From: Roseivivax sediminis
Lineage (GTDB): Bacteria; Pseudomonadota; Alphaproteobacteria; Rhodobacterales; Rhodobacteraceae
Length of the DNA stretch: 64,000 bases
Assembly: GCF_900112685.1 (NCBI RefSeq)
Contig: NZ_FOMS01000003.1
Span: 303,518 to 367,517 of the forward strand
Reading direction: 5' to 3'
Part shown: piece after piece, positions 9,727-17,950 of the stretch
Position numbering within the stretch: position 1 is the stretch's first letter
Layout of the letters: every line of letters starts with the position of its first letter
The notes under the pieces: model-generated
Seen by the model: the letters and a program-made list of their open reading frames with translations, nothing else
Told to the model about the DNA's origin: nothing
Database searches by the model: none
Program-made: the position numbers and the translations under genes

Positions 9727-10892
9727 TACATCACGTCCTGCGGAGATTGCCCGAATCTTCGCAGGAGTACCTCGGCGACCGTCATCACCCGGTTAACGAA
9801 ACCGGCGCCCTGAACCGCGCTCTCGGCCACCAGCGGGACCCGGTGTTCGGGCAGCCCCTCGGGCCGCACGATGAGTTCGGCGAGCTGCTGACCCTGCCGG
9901 ATGGGTGCGGTGAGCGGGCCGGTATAGACCACTTCGGCCTGCAGGGGGGCGCCGGTGAGAACTGGCACGAGCAGCGTCAGGTCCTCGTCCGCGACAAGCC
10001 CGACGGTGTCCTCGTCGCCCATCCACACATTGGCGGTGGCAACGCGGTTGCCGGCCTCCGTGATCGTCTTCTCGGCGAACTGGCGGAAGGCCCAGTTGAC
10101 AATGGCCTCGCTCTCCTCGGCGCGTCCGCGGTTGGTCTCGAGCCCCGTCAGCGCGAAGATCACCCGCCGGTCGCCCTGCTTTGCCGACCCCACGAGGCCG
10201 TAGCCGGCGGCCTGTGTATGCCCGGTCTTGAGCCCGTCTGCGCCGATTCCGAGCCCCAGCAGCGGGTTGCGGTTGTTGACGTTCGCGGGCGCGCGGCCGT
10301 CGAAGGCGAAGGTCTGTTCGGCGAACATCGGGTAGAAGTCCGGAAAATCCTCGATGATGTGGCTGGCGAGGAGCGCGAGATCGCGCATCGACATCACGTG
10401 CCCGTCGGCCGGCCAGCCGTTGGAGTTCTTGAAGACCGAGCTCGTCAGGCCCATCTGCTGGCCGCGCCGGGTCATCAGTTCGGCAAAGCCGCGTTCGGTG
10501 CCGTCGGGCGACAGCGCCTCGGCGATGACCGCGCAGGCGTCGTTGCCCGACAGCACGACGATGCCGCGCAGGAGGTCCTCCACCGCGACGCGGTCGGTGG
10601 TGTCGAGGAACATGGTCGAGCCGCCGTAGCTGGCCGCGTGCGACGAGACCGGGAGGCGTTCGTCGAGCGACAGGCGCCCTTCCTCGACCGCTTCGAACGC
10701 CATGTAGAGCGTCATCAGCTTGGACATCGACGCTGGCGGCAGCGGCTCGTCGGCGTTTTTTGCCAGGAGCACCGTGCCGGTCTTCTGGTCGAGCACGAAG
10801 GCCGCACGGGCGGAGGTGTCGAAGGCCTGCGCGGCCCCGGTCAGAACGAGGATCGCGGCGAGCGCGGCGGCGAGGGATCTGAGAATCGGCAT
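9726..10892 (-). CDS. D-alanyl-D-alanine carboxypeptidase (penicillin-binding protein)
   Basis: A 388-residue DacA/DacC-family serine peptidase that trims pentapeptides in the periplasm. The start at 10892 is preceded by AAGGAGGAG and gives a clean signal peptide ending AQA-FD. Catalytic motifs are all present: SxxK as SMSK (about residue 59), SGN (about residue 119) and KTG (about residue 219). A C-terminal beta-domain (DacA_C) follows and ends in a helix (VNRVMTVAEVLLRRFG) that could be the membrane anchor. It is the first gene of a run with tmk and holB. Confidence 0.94.
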   Translation of the reverse strand: MPILRSLAAALAAILVLTGAAQAFDTSARAAFVLDQKTGTVLLAKNADEPLPPASMSKLMTLYMAFEAVEEGRLSLDERLPVSSHAASYGGSTMFLDTTDRVAVEDLLRGIVVLSGNDACAVIAEALSPDGTERGFAELMTRRGQQMGLTSSVFKNSNGWPADGHVMSMRDLALLASHIIEDFPDFYPMFAEQTFAFDGRAPANVNNRNPLLGLGIGADGLKTGHTQAAGYGLVGSAKQGDRRVIFALTGLETNRGRAEESEAIVNWAFRQFAEKTITEAGNRVATANVWMGDEDTVGLVADEDLTLLVPVLTGAPLQAEVVYTGPLTAPIRQGQQLAELIVRPEGLPEHRVPLVAESAVQGAGFVNRVMTVAEVLLRRFGQSPQDVM

Positions 10893-10929
10893 GGCTCCTC
10901 CTTCGGGCGTCGCCGTGTGTTGTAACGCA

Positions 10930-10960
10930 GGCGGGCGCGGACCGGGAGTCCGCGCCCGCC
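10930..10960. terminator. Strong hairpin between the SPOR-protein and carboxypeptidase genes
   Basis: A perfect 12-base inverted repeat with a 7-base loop, entirely G-C apart from one pair, sits in the 104-base gap. It lacks a T-run on either side, so it may act as a Rho-dependent or attenuating hairpin rather than a classic intrinsic terminator. Confidence 0.5.
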
Positions 10961-10996
10961 CGGGCAACCTGTCAATTCGGCGTGCGCGCCGCGCCG

Positions 10997-11908
10997 TCAG
11001 TCGGTGACGGCATAGGCGTCGGTGAAGCCCTGCGCCTTGATCTCGGTGAGCGCATCGGACCTTTCGGAGGCCGATTGCGCCGGGCCGACGATCACGCGCC
11101 AGAACGTCTTGCCGCTGGAGCTCTGCTTCTTGACCGCGGGCAGGAGGCCGGCCTGGCGCATCGCCTCGGCGGTGTTGCGGGCGTTCTGCTCCACGCTGAA
11201 GATGCCGATCTGCAGGTAGGGCTTGTCGAGCGGCGAGGCTTGCGGCGCCGGGCGCGCCGGGGCGGCGGCGGTCTCGACCGGGGCGGGGGCCGGGGCCGCG
11301 GCGCTGTCCTCGGGGGCCGCAGGCGTCTCGGGGGCGAGCGCGGCCCCGGCGCCGGAGGTCACGGGATCGAGCGCGCCGCTCTCCACGTCCGAGGCGGCGG
11401 AGAGGTCGGCGGTGTCAACTGTGGCGGCGGCCGCCGCGTCCGGGTCCGTCGCCTCCTCACGGCGCAGGGCGACGACGTCGAGCTCGGCCGGCTGGCCGGC
11501 GAGCATCTCCAGCGCCGCTGCGGCGTCGGAGGAGACCTGCAGGACCGGGCCGGGCGTCTCGCGTTCCCGCTTGAAGAGCGCGCCGATGACGAACTGGCCG
11601 TTCTGCTGGTTGCGGATGATGACGCGCTCGGGCTCGGTCACCTCGGGATGCGCGACCCAGACGCCGCCGAGCGAAGGGCGCCCGTCCCAGAGCCCGCGCT
11701 CGGTGGCCTGGAAGATCTCGGGCGCCTCGATGTCGCGCTCCACGGTGCCGCCGCCGCGCACGCCGCCGGCGTTGCGCGTGGCCTCTTCGCCCGCCGTGTC
11801 CGATTTCAGGAATCCGGGCATCGACGCGCTGTCGCAGCCCGCAAGTGTCATGGCCGCGAAAAGCATCGCTCCGCCGGTCAGGTACCGTAGCCGGAAATGG
11901 TCATACAT
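10997..11908 (-). CDS. SPOR-domain lipoprotein, RlpA-like
   Basis: A 303-residue envelope protein. The N-terminus ends in a lipobox (MTLAGC), so it should be lipidated. The middle section (about residues 95-170) has the pattern of a double-psi beta-barrel in the RlpA family: RVIIRNQQNGQFVIGALF, then SSDAAAALEMLAGQPAEL. An Ala/Pro linker follows, then a C-terminal SPOR domain (PYLQIGIFSVEQNA to the end) that binds denuded glycan at division sites. The start at 11908 gives the shortest signal peptide; a start closer to the lipobox (MLFAAM) is possible. Confidence 0.82.
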   Translation of the reverse strand: MYDHFRLRYLTGGAMLFAAMTLAGCDSASMPGFLKSDTAGEEATRNAGGVRGGGTVERDIEAPEIFQATERGLWDGRPSLGGVWVAHPEVTEPERVIIRNQQNGQFVIGALFKRERETPGPVLQVSSDAAAALEMLAGQPAELDVVALRREEATDPDAAAAATVDTADLSAASDVESGALDPVTSGAGAALAPETPAAPEDSAAAPAPAPVETAAAPARPAPQASPLDKPYLQIGIFSVEQNARNTAEAMRQAGLLPAVKKQSSSGKTFWRVIVGPAQSASERSDALTEIKAQGFTDAYAVTD

Positions 11909-12169
11909 GTGACGTGCTCGCCCTTGCCTGTCTCTCGTGCCGCCGATCCGCTGCCCGGTGCCGGTTGTCCGGTCTTGAGTGCCGGGCGCGGGCGCACGCC
12001 TGCCTCCGGACGCGCGCATGCCCGGAGCCTACCCGCTCGCGCGGCTCATGGAAAGCCCGTGGCGCAGGGGCGGCCCATTTTCCCGGCCCCGGCGTCACAG
12101 GCGCGTGCCGCCGCAGGTGTCGGCAGATATTGCGGGACGCGGTTGCGGAAGCTAGGAGAGGGACCTGCC

Positions 12170-12259
12170 GGGGAAGTGGCCGAGCGGTCGAAGGCAGCAG
12201 TCTTGAAAACTGCCGGGCGTGAAAGCGTCCCGTGGGTTCGAATCCCACCTTCCCCGCCA
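12170..12259 (+). tRNA. tRNA-Ser(TGA) with encoded CCA
   Basis: A complete class II tRNA. The acceptor stem pairs GGGGAAG with CTTCCCC, the anticodon stem GCAGT/ACTGC encloses a loop with TGA, and a long variable arm and a GGTTCGAATCC T-arm are present. G73 and genomic CCA follow. No insertion is visible next to it. Confidence 0.97.
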
Positions 12260-12710
12260 GAGGCTCGGCAATATCGATGGCTTGGAGTGGCGGTTGGACG
12301 TAGACTGGGCCCCGGCCGAGTTGGCCGCGCCGAGTGCGGCTTGACGCGAGATTTGCAAAGGGCGCATGCGCCCGATCTGTCCCGTTCGCCGGGGCCCGGC
12401 GATCGGCCGCTCCGCCAGCCGGCATCGATACGTGAGCCGGCGCAGCGCACCGCGGCCTTTTCGCCGATATCGAAGGCTTCTACAATTCATGTCGCCCGCA
12501 TTTCGCTACGGGCAAGCGATCACCGGGTAAAAGGGATCGCATGGCGGCCTGACCCCGTCCGCGTTATCGGGGCAGGATCAGGTGTTGCACGATTATGCGA
12601 GGGGCCGTTTTGCAGTGCCGCTCCGTGTGAGGATTGGCTTGGCTCGACTTGGGCGTTCCTCCAAGGACGGGAACGCTCTGCACGCACCCGCGCGGGTGCG
12701 GGCGCCCGGC
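12260..12710. other. Intergenic stretch without a recognised gene
   Basis: No reading frame here has credible start, composition or motif. A perfect 16-base palindrome lies at 12684-12699, just downstream of the small minus-strand gene, and could help terminate it. Confidence 0.5.
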
Positions 12711-12836
12711 TCAGGCTGACAACAGCGACGTGAACCAGAGCAAGAGGGTCGAGACCAGGATGGTTTCAGCCAAATACATTGCCCGGCGGGACCGCCGCTT
12801 TCTTTCGATTTCGAAGTCGATTTCGTCCTGGTTCAT
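12711..12836 (-). CDS. Small single-pass membrane protein, 41 residues
   Basis: The minus strand from 12836 reads a 41-residue protein: an acidic start (MNQDEIDFEIE), a basic patch (RKRRSRR), then a hydrophobic helix (ILVSTLLLWFTSLL) and a stop at 12711. AGAAGG lies nine bases before the ATG. The basic-inside pattern before the helix predicts an inner-membrane protein with its N-terminus in the cytoplasm. I do not recognise the family. It is isolated between tRNA-Ser(TGA) and the end of the cellulose operon. Confidence 0.55.
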   Translation of the reverse strand: MNQDEIDFEIERKRRSRRAMYLAETILVSTLLLWFTSLLSA

Positions 12837-13172
12837 TTTTCGCAACCTTCTGATTGCACAAGAAACTGTTTACTCGTTGGACGTCGGGTCACCTGAACTT
12901 GGCCGATCCCCTTGGCGTCTCAATCATGTTAACTAAACATGTTTTGTGCCGGCGGTGTGGTCGGAATGGGTCGATCACGGGATTGAGTTGCCACAATCAA
13001 GCCAGACGCGAATCTCTCTTGCGGACACGATTCCCTTAAGGAGAATCCCGCAGCACAAAAAATGGGCAGCCTCGGCTAAAGATTGAATCTAATCTGATGC
13101 GGATCTTGCGCAGATTGCGCGGCTTTCGCGAAGCGAATCAACCGCGCTAGATCACTGCGGAGAGACGGATGC
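12837..13172. other. Intergenic region downstream of the cellulose operon
   Basis: AT-richer than its surroundings. It holds an inverted repeat at 12925-12941 (CATGTT, five-base spacer, AACATG), which could be an operator. A weak minus-strand hairpin at 13068-13077 is followed by six Ts (13057-13062 on the minus strand), placed to end the cellulose operon. No gene is seen. Confidence 0.45.
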
Positions 13173-14657
13173 TCAGCGCATCGCCTCCGACAGCGCGCGG
13201 CGCGATGCCGGTGTCGCCATCTGGTTGTGCAGTCGCTGAAACTCCGCCCGCGCGGCCGTGCGCTGGCCGGAATTGAGGTAGGCGTATCCGCGCAGAAGCG
13301 CGAGGTCGCGGCGCACGACGCCGGTGACGCGCTCCAGTTCGTTGAAATAGGCGATGGCACGGCGGTAGTCGCGGCGCTCGTAGGCCGCCACGCCGCGCTT
13401 GTCGAGGATCTGACCCTCGATCTCCAGCCGCTGGGCGTCGGTGAAATGGGTCCTGGCCGCGACGGCAGCGGCCTCGTCGACCATGTTCAGCCGCAACATG
13501 GCAAGGGCCATGCCGTAGGCGGAGTCCCGGCGGTTCTCGGCTGTCGGGGCTCGCTGCGCCGCGGCGCGGAAATCCGTCAGCGCCTCCATCGTCCGGTTCG
13601 CGTTCAGGGCGCACCAGCCGCGCTGGGACAGGACCGCGCCATGCGACGAATTCGCCGTCAGGGCGAGGCAGCGGCTCCAGTCGGCGCGATCCGCGGCCTG
13701 CCGTGCCTGCGACAACACGCCGGGTGAGCCGCCTTGGGGCGCGCTGCTCCGTGCCGGCGGACTCGCGGTACGGGGCCGCGACAGCGCCGCGGGCCGCGCG
13801 GCGGGCCGCAGGCTGGTGGTGGGAGAGGTCGCGGTCGGAACCTCCTCCACCTCGATCGAAGTGAGCGGGGCGGACGCGCTGCCGTTCCCGCTGCTTGCCG
13901 CACCCGGGTCCGGCGCGCCTCCGGTGGCCTCGATGCCGGCGCGCAGGCGGGTCTGCACCGCGGTCAGGCGTTCTGCGGCGCCAGGGGCCTGCTGCCGTGC
14001 CGCGTCGGACAGTTCCGCCAATTGCGCAACGCTGGCGACCGCCGCCGCCTTCTCGAGCGTGGCGACGAGGATGTCGGCATCCGTGCAGCTTCTGATCGTG
14101 CTGCGGTAAACCTCGAGCGCGGCGCTGTTCTCATCGAGAGACTGGTATTGTTCGGCCAGGAGCCACGCGTTGTTCACACGCTCGCAGCGCAGAAGCCCGG
14201 GATTGCTGCGGGCGATCCGGACCGCGGTGCTCGGGTCGGATCCTTCCACGGCCTCTGTGAAGCGGGCCTGCGCCTCGGCGATGGTCAGCGCTTGCAGAAG
14301 CTGCGCCGAGGGCGACCAGTCCGGGTAGCTCTGGGTGGTCTGGCCGATGGTCTCGCGGGCGCTGTCAAAATCGCCCGCGGCGATCTGGTCGTAGATCCGG
14401 TCGATCGTGTCGGACGGGACGTCGCGCTGCAGATTGGTCAGGTCGTCTGGCACCGTCCAGTCGGGGTAGCGCAACTGAAGGCGGCGGATCTCGGACCGGA
14501 TCGCCTGTTCGTTGTCCTCCTCGATGTAGAAGCGGAGCGCTTCGAGATCCGCCTCGCTCGGCGTCTGTGCCTGGACCGGCGCGCCGGCGGCGAGCAACAG
14601 TCCGGCGATTGCCGCTACGGTCAGGGCGGGGCGGAAGCGTGTCAGAGCGGTATGCAC
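13173..14657 (-). CDS. Cellulose-operon TPR protein (partial BcsC analogue)
   Basis: About 494 residues, last gene of the cellulose operon. A signal peptide (TVAAIAGLLLAAGAPVQAQ) precedes several TPR-like helical pairs (about residues 30-230), then a Pro/Ser-rich linker and more TPR-like helices to the end. A canonical BcsC has such a periplasmic TPR scaffold followed by an outer-membrane beta-barrel; no barrel follows here. The likely start is GTG at 14657, nine bases after AAGGG and overlapping the bcsZ stop; the upstream extension to 14774 is read from within bcsZ. Its role is inferred from position: periplasmic scaffold guiding the cellulose chain. Confidence 0.72.
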   Translation of the reverse strand: MHTALTRFRPALTVAAIAGLLLAAGAPVQAQTPSEADLEALRFYIEEDNEQAIRSEIRRLQLRYPDWTVPDDLTNLQRDVPSDTIDRIYDQIAAGDFDSARETIGQTTQSYPDWSPSAQLLQALTIAEAQARFTEAVEGSDPSTAVRIARSNPGLLRCERVNNAWLLAEQYQSLDENSAALEVYRSTIRSCTDADILVATLEKAAAVASVAQLAELSDAARQQAPGAAERLTAVQTRLRAGIEATGGAPDPGAASSGNGSASAPLTSIEVEEVPTATSPTTSLRPAARPAALSRPRTASPPARSSAPQGGSPGVLSQARQAADRADWSRCLALTANSSHGAVLSQRGWCALNANRTMEALTDFRAAAQRAPTAENRRDSAYGMALAMLRLNMVDEAAAVAARTHFTDAQRLEIEGQILDKRGVAAYERRDYRRAIAYFNELERVTGVVRRDLALLRGYAYLNSGQRTAARAEFQRLHNQMATPASRRALSEAMR

Positions 14658-15712
14658 ATCGGTGATCCCTTGGCCTGGGCGATCATGGAAAAGACCTGCA
14701 ACGTCGCGGAGTAATATGGAGCGTCCGGCGCGAAGGGCGGCATCTCCGAGCCGATCCGGTTTTGCGCTGCGCATCTGCTCAGCGCCGCGATCGAGCGATA
14801 GCCGGCCTCAGCGCTGGTCGACAGGATCTCTCCGGACCCGCGCTCTATGACCGTGGCCGCCACGCCCTCGGGCGCCTGCGCCTGGGCTTCGGCATAGCGT
14901 TGCACCGCCGGATGATCGGCGAGGCCGGACCATATCAGGAACAGCGGCAGCCGCATCGCCTCGTAGCCGGAATCGAAGGAAAAACCCTCTGCCGGGCGCA
15001 ATTCGCCACCGGCGACCTCGACCCAGTCGGGCACGACGCCGTCCGCCGCGAGCCTCCGCGCGATCTCGACACCGTGGCGCGCAGCCTCGGCGAGAATGGG
15101 AAGGTCGAATTCCGTCGCAAGTTCGGTCATGGCCAGGGGCATGGAATAGCACGGGTTGAAGATCATCCCGGCCTCCGTCGTGAAGCCCTGCGCGGCCGGC
15201 AGCAGCAGCGGCTCGCCGCTCTGTGTCGTGAAAATGCAGGTCCGCGCCAGATCGTACGCGATTTCGCCGGCCGCCTCTCGAAAGGAGCCTTCGCCGAACT
15301 TGCGCGCCCCCAGAAGCAGCGCCCAGGCGTGAAAAAGGTCGCCGTCGCTGGCATTGTTGAGATCGGGCACGTGGCCGGGCGTGTCTGGCAGCCACCGCCA
15401 TGCCATGAGCGTGTCCGAACGGATGGAAAGGTTGACGCTGGTCCAGGCGTGCAGCCGTTCGAAGGCGCGGCGGTCGCCCATCAGGGCGGCCAGCAGCATG
15501 CCGTAGCCCTGACCCTCGGAATGGCTCGCGTTCTGCTGTGGCTCGTCGACGACGCGCCCCGTCGCTTCCATGTTGGCGTCGCGCCAGGCGATCCAGACGT
15601 CCTGCATGTTCGCCTCCGGACCGGAGGCTTGCGCCCGAGCCTTCCCGACGCCGAGGGTGGCAAGACACAAGGACGCCGCAGCGCATGAAAGGAGATCACG
15701 GCGGTGCATCAT
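14642..15712 (-). CDS. bcsZ: Glycoside hydrolase family 8 endoglucanase of the cellulose operon
   Basis: A 356-residue secreted beta-1,4-glucanase. The twin-Arg-like N-terminus (HRRDLLSCAAASLCLATLG) ends near ARAQA. GH8 landmarks follow: SEGQGYGMLLA, which carries the catalytic acid Glu, then DTLMAWRW, NNASDGDLFHAWALLLGA, and later SFDSGYEAMRLPLFLIWSG. BcsZ trims misplaced glucan in the periplasm. Its ATG overlaps the bcsB stop (ATGA). Confidence 0.9.
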   Translation of the reverse strand: MMHRRDLLSCAAASLCLATLGVGKARAQASGPEANMQDVWIAWRDANMEATGRVVDEPQQNASHSEGQGYGMLLAALMGDRRAFERLHAWTSVNLSIRSDTLMAWRWLPDTPGHVPDLNNASDGDLFHAWALLLGARKFGEGSFREAAGEIAYDLARTCIFTTQSGEPLLLPAAQGFTTEAGMIFNPCYSMPLAMTELATEFDLPILAEAARHGVEIARRLAADGVVPDWVEVAGGELRPAEGFSFDSGYEAMRLPLFLIWSGLADHPAVQRYAEAQAQAPEGVAATVIERGSGEILSTSAEAGYRSIAALSRCAAQNRIGSEMPPFAPDAPYYSATLQVFSMIAQAKGSPMCIPL

Positions 15713-17946
15713 CTTCTCCGATCCCGTCTGCTCAGCAGCACGATCCCCATTCCGACCAGCGCAGAAAAGAGCGCTAGGGTAAACAGGGGTAAAATATAGC
15801 GTCCCGGTGTGATGGTTACGTAATTCCCGACAACGGCGCGGGCATTTGCGAAAGTCAACGGTTCGTGCAGGCCCAGCGGCCGGCTGGATGCGTGCCAGCT
15901 GCTCCATCCCGTTTCCATTGAAAACAGCGATACCTGCCCGGTCGGTCCCTCGAACCGCTCGTGCGAGGCCGCCAGGGATGCGACGACCTGCTTGGGGTCG
16001 AAGCCCGGCCGCACGATCAGCCACAGAGCGCCAGGGTCCTGCGTCCGCATGTCCGGCTGGATCAGCATCGCTTCCGCGGCGCGGCCGTCGAGCCAGGCGC
16101 CGAGTTCCGACTCCGGTCCGCGCCAGATCGACAGGAACCAGTCGCGGATCTCTCCGGGCAGGCGGGCGGCACGATCGACGTCGTAGAATATGTGCCACCA
16201 TCGATCCGCGTTCACGCCTTCCCAGGCGTCCACCTGTTCGGTCTGTGCGACGACGTTGGTGAGTAACACTTCCTGTAGACGCGAGCCGTTCCCCTGCACG
16301 ATATCCCCGGACATGGACGAGATGTCGGAGGGGATGCCGACGGTCAGGCGCGGCGGGCGCGTTGCCGCTGCCTCGGGGTCCGTGCGGGGGCTCGCGTAGA
16401 CCGCCGCGAGTTGCGGCAGGATGCCGAGCGAAAGCGAGGCCTGGGCGGCTTCGCTCATGCCGATCCCTTCGGGCCTGATGTCCTCCAGTACACGGCGAAT
16501 GTCCGGCACCGACATCGCGGGTGACCGGGGCACGACAAGCTCGGTCGTGGAGTCGACCCGGAAGATCGGTGCATCGCGGGGCACGCAGGCCTCGTCGGGC
16601 GGATCGCCGGGCACCAGCGCCTCGAAGCTGAGCTGGTTGATCCCCGGATGCAGCAGGTTGGCGGCGAAGGGCACCCGCAGGGTATCGAGATCGCGGCCCG
16701 CCGCCTCGGCCTCGTCGAGCGGCAAGAGTCGGATCGTCGTGCCGTTGACCTTCACCAGAAGTAGGGCGCCGTCCGGCAGGTCCGTGTCGTATTGGTAGTC
16801 GAGCCGCAGCTCGGCACGCTGGGACGCCATGAGCAGCCAGTTGCGCGGCAACCTGAAGGGCACCGCTTCGTTGACGTAGCGGCCCCGCCCCTCGATGTCC
16901 GCGATCCCTAGATCCGAGAGCGCGCGCGGACCGCCCGGCTCGATCAGCGGCGGCCAGTTTCCTGTCTCTCCGGCGGGGAGGGCTTCGAGCAGGAGGGCGC
17001 CGGTTTCGTCGTACCGCCCGCTATTGGCCAGAAGGACGATCGCGCCGTCACCGCCGCGGCGGAACTGCGGCAGGTCCGCCGCCATCTCCCCGGAGGGCAC
17101 CACCGTGACACGCGCGAGCTGCGGCGGGCCCTCGTTGATGGTGTAGTATTCCTCGAACATGATTTCCGGCGGCAAGCCGCCGAATATGTCGCCGACCCGC
17201 GCGATGACCGGTGCGGCCTCGGCGATCGGAAAGCTCGCGCCGGAGGTCCGGATCGTCACCGGACGCGAACGGCCAAGCTCGGCCCCGGCGGCCGCGAGAA
17301 AGCTCAGCGGGTCGGTGCCGAGCGCGTCGGGCATGACCTCGACCCCGCTTTCGGCCAGTACGATGTCGGTCCAGACGCTGAAGGCGGCATCCGGTCCGCA
17401 GAAGACCCGATGCACGTGCCGGACGTCGAGCGTGACGACATTGCGGCCCGCGCGCAGCACGCCGTCGGGAACCGGCAGCACGTCGGAATGCGGTGCGTCG
17501 AAATTGTTGGGCCCGACCGTTCCGATCGGCGTGCCGTTGACCGACACGCGGATTTCCGAGCGCTCCGGCAACACGTCGATCGCGCTCTGAGCGGTCAGGG
17601 TGAAGCTCGCGCCGGTCGGGGCTTCGGGCAGAAGAAGGCTGAATTCGGCGGTCCTGAACTGGCCCTGGATCCTGTATTCGCCGGGATCTGTGCCAAGTTG
17701 CGCCCGCGTCGGCCTGAGCGGCAGCAGGATCGGTTCGGGCTCGGTTTCCGCCTGCGGGTTCGCCTGCGTCGACCGGCCGCGCGGCTCGAACGGTTCCGGC
17801 GTGCGCCACTGTCCCGGATCCTGCTGCTCGGCTTCCGGCAACCCCGGCAGGTTGTCGAGTTGGATCTGCTGGGCGGTGGCCGGGCGCGGGGCCGCCTGTG
17901 CCATCAGCGCCACCGCCAGGAGGAAGGATGCGCAGCGTGATCTCAT
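15709..17946 (-). CDS. bcsB: Cellulose synthase periplasmic subunit BcsB
   Basis: A 745-residue periplasmic protein with an N-terminal signal peptide and one C-terminal membrane anchor (LPLFTLALFSALVGMGIVLL), matching BcsB. It contains two repeats of a jelly-roll carbohydrate-binding domain plus ferredoxin-like domain, as in the family; SEIRVSVNGTPIG and DGALLLVKVNGTTIRLLPL mark the two jelly-rolls. BcsB's anchor is needed for BcsA activity. It starts four bases after the bcsA stop. Confidence 0.93.
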   Translation of the reverse strand: MRSRCASFLLAVALMAQAAPRPATAQQIQLDNLPGLPEAEQQDPGQWRTPEPFEPRGRSTQANPQAETEPEPILLPLRPTRAQLGTDPGEYRIQGQFRTAEFSLLLPEAPTGASFTLTAQSAIDVLPERSEIRVSVNGTPIGTVGPNNFDAPHSDVLPVPDGVLRAGRNVVTLDVRHVHRVFCGPDAAFSVWTDIVLAESGVEVMPDALGTDPLSFLAAAGAELGRSRPVTIRTSGASFPIAEAAPVIARVGDIFGGLPPEIMFEEYYTINEGPPQLARVTVVPSGEMAADLPQFRRGGDGAIVLLANSGRYDETGALLLEALPAGETGNWPPLIEPGGPRALSDLGIADIEGRGRYVNEAVPFRLPRNWLLMASQRAELRLDYQYDTDLPDGALLLVKVNGTTIRLLPLDEAEAAGRDLDTLRVPFAANLLHPGINQLSFEALVPGDPPDEACVPRDAPIFRVDSTTELVVPRSPAMSVPDIRRVLEDIRPEGIGMSEAAQASLSLGILPQLAAVYASPRTDPEAAATRPPRLTVGIPSDISSMSGDIVQGNGSRLQEVLLTNVVAQTEQVDAWEGVNADRWWHIFYDVDRAARLPGEIRDWFLSIWRGPESELGAWLDGRAAEAMLIQPDMRTQDPGALWLIVRPGFDPKQVVASLAASHERFEGPTGQVSLFSMETGWSSWHASSRPLGLHEPLTFANARAVVGNYVTITPGRYILPLFTLALFSALVGMGIVLLSRRDRRR

Positions 17947-17950
17947 CTGC

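Noticed and set aside
12634..12936. Plus-strand 100-residue frame
   Set aside because: No plausible start and poor composition; the minus-strand 41-residue frame in the same place has better signals.
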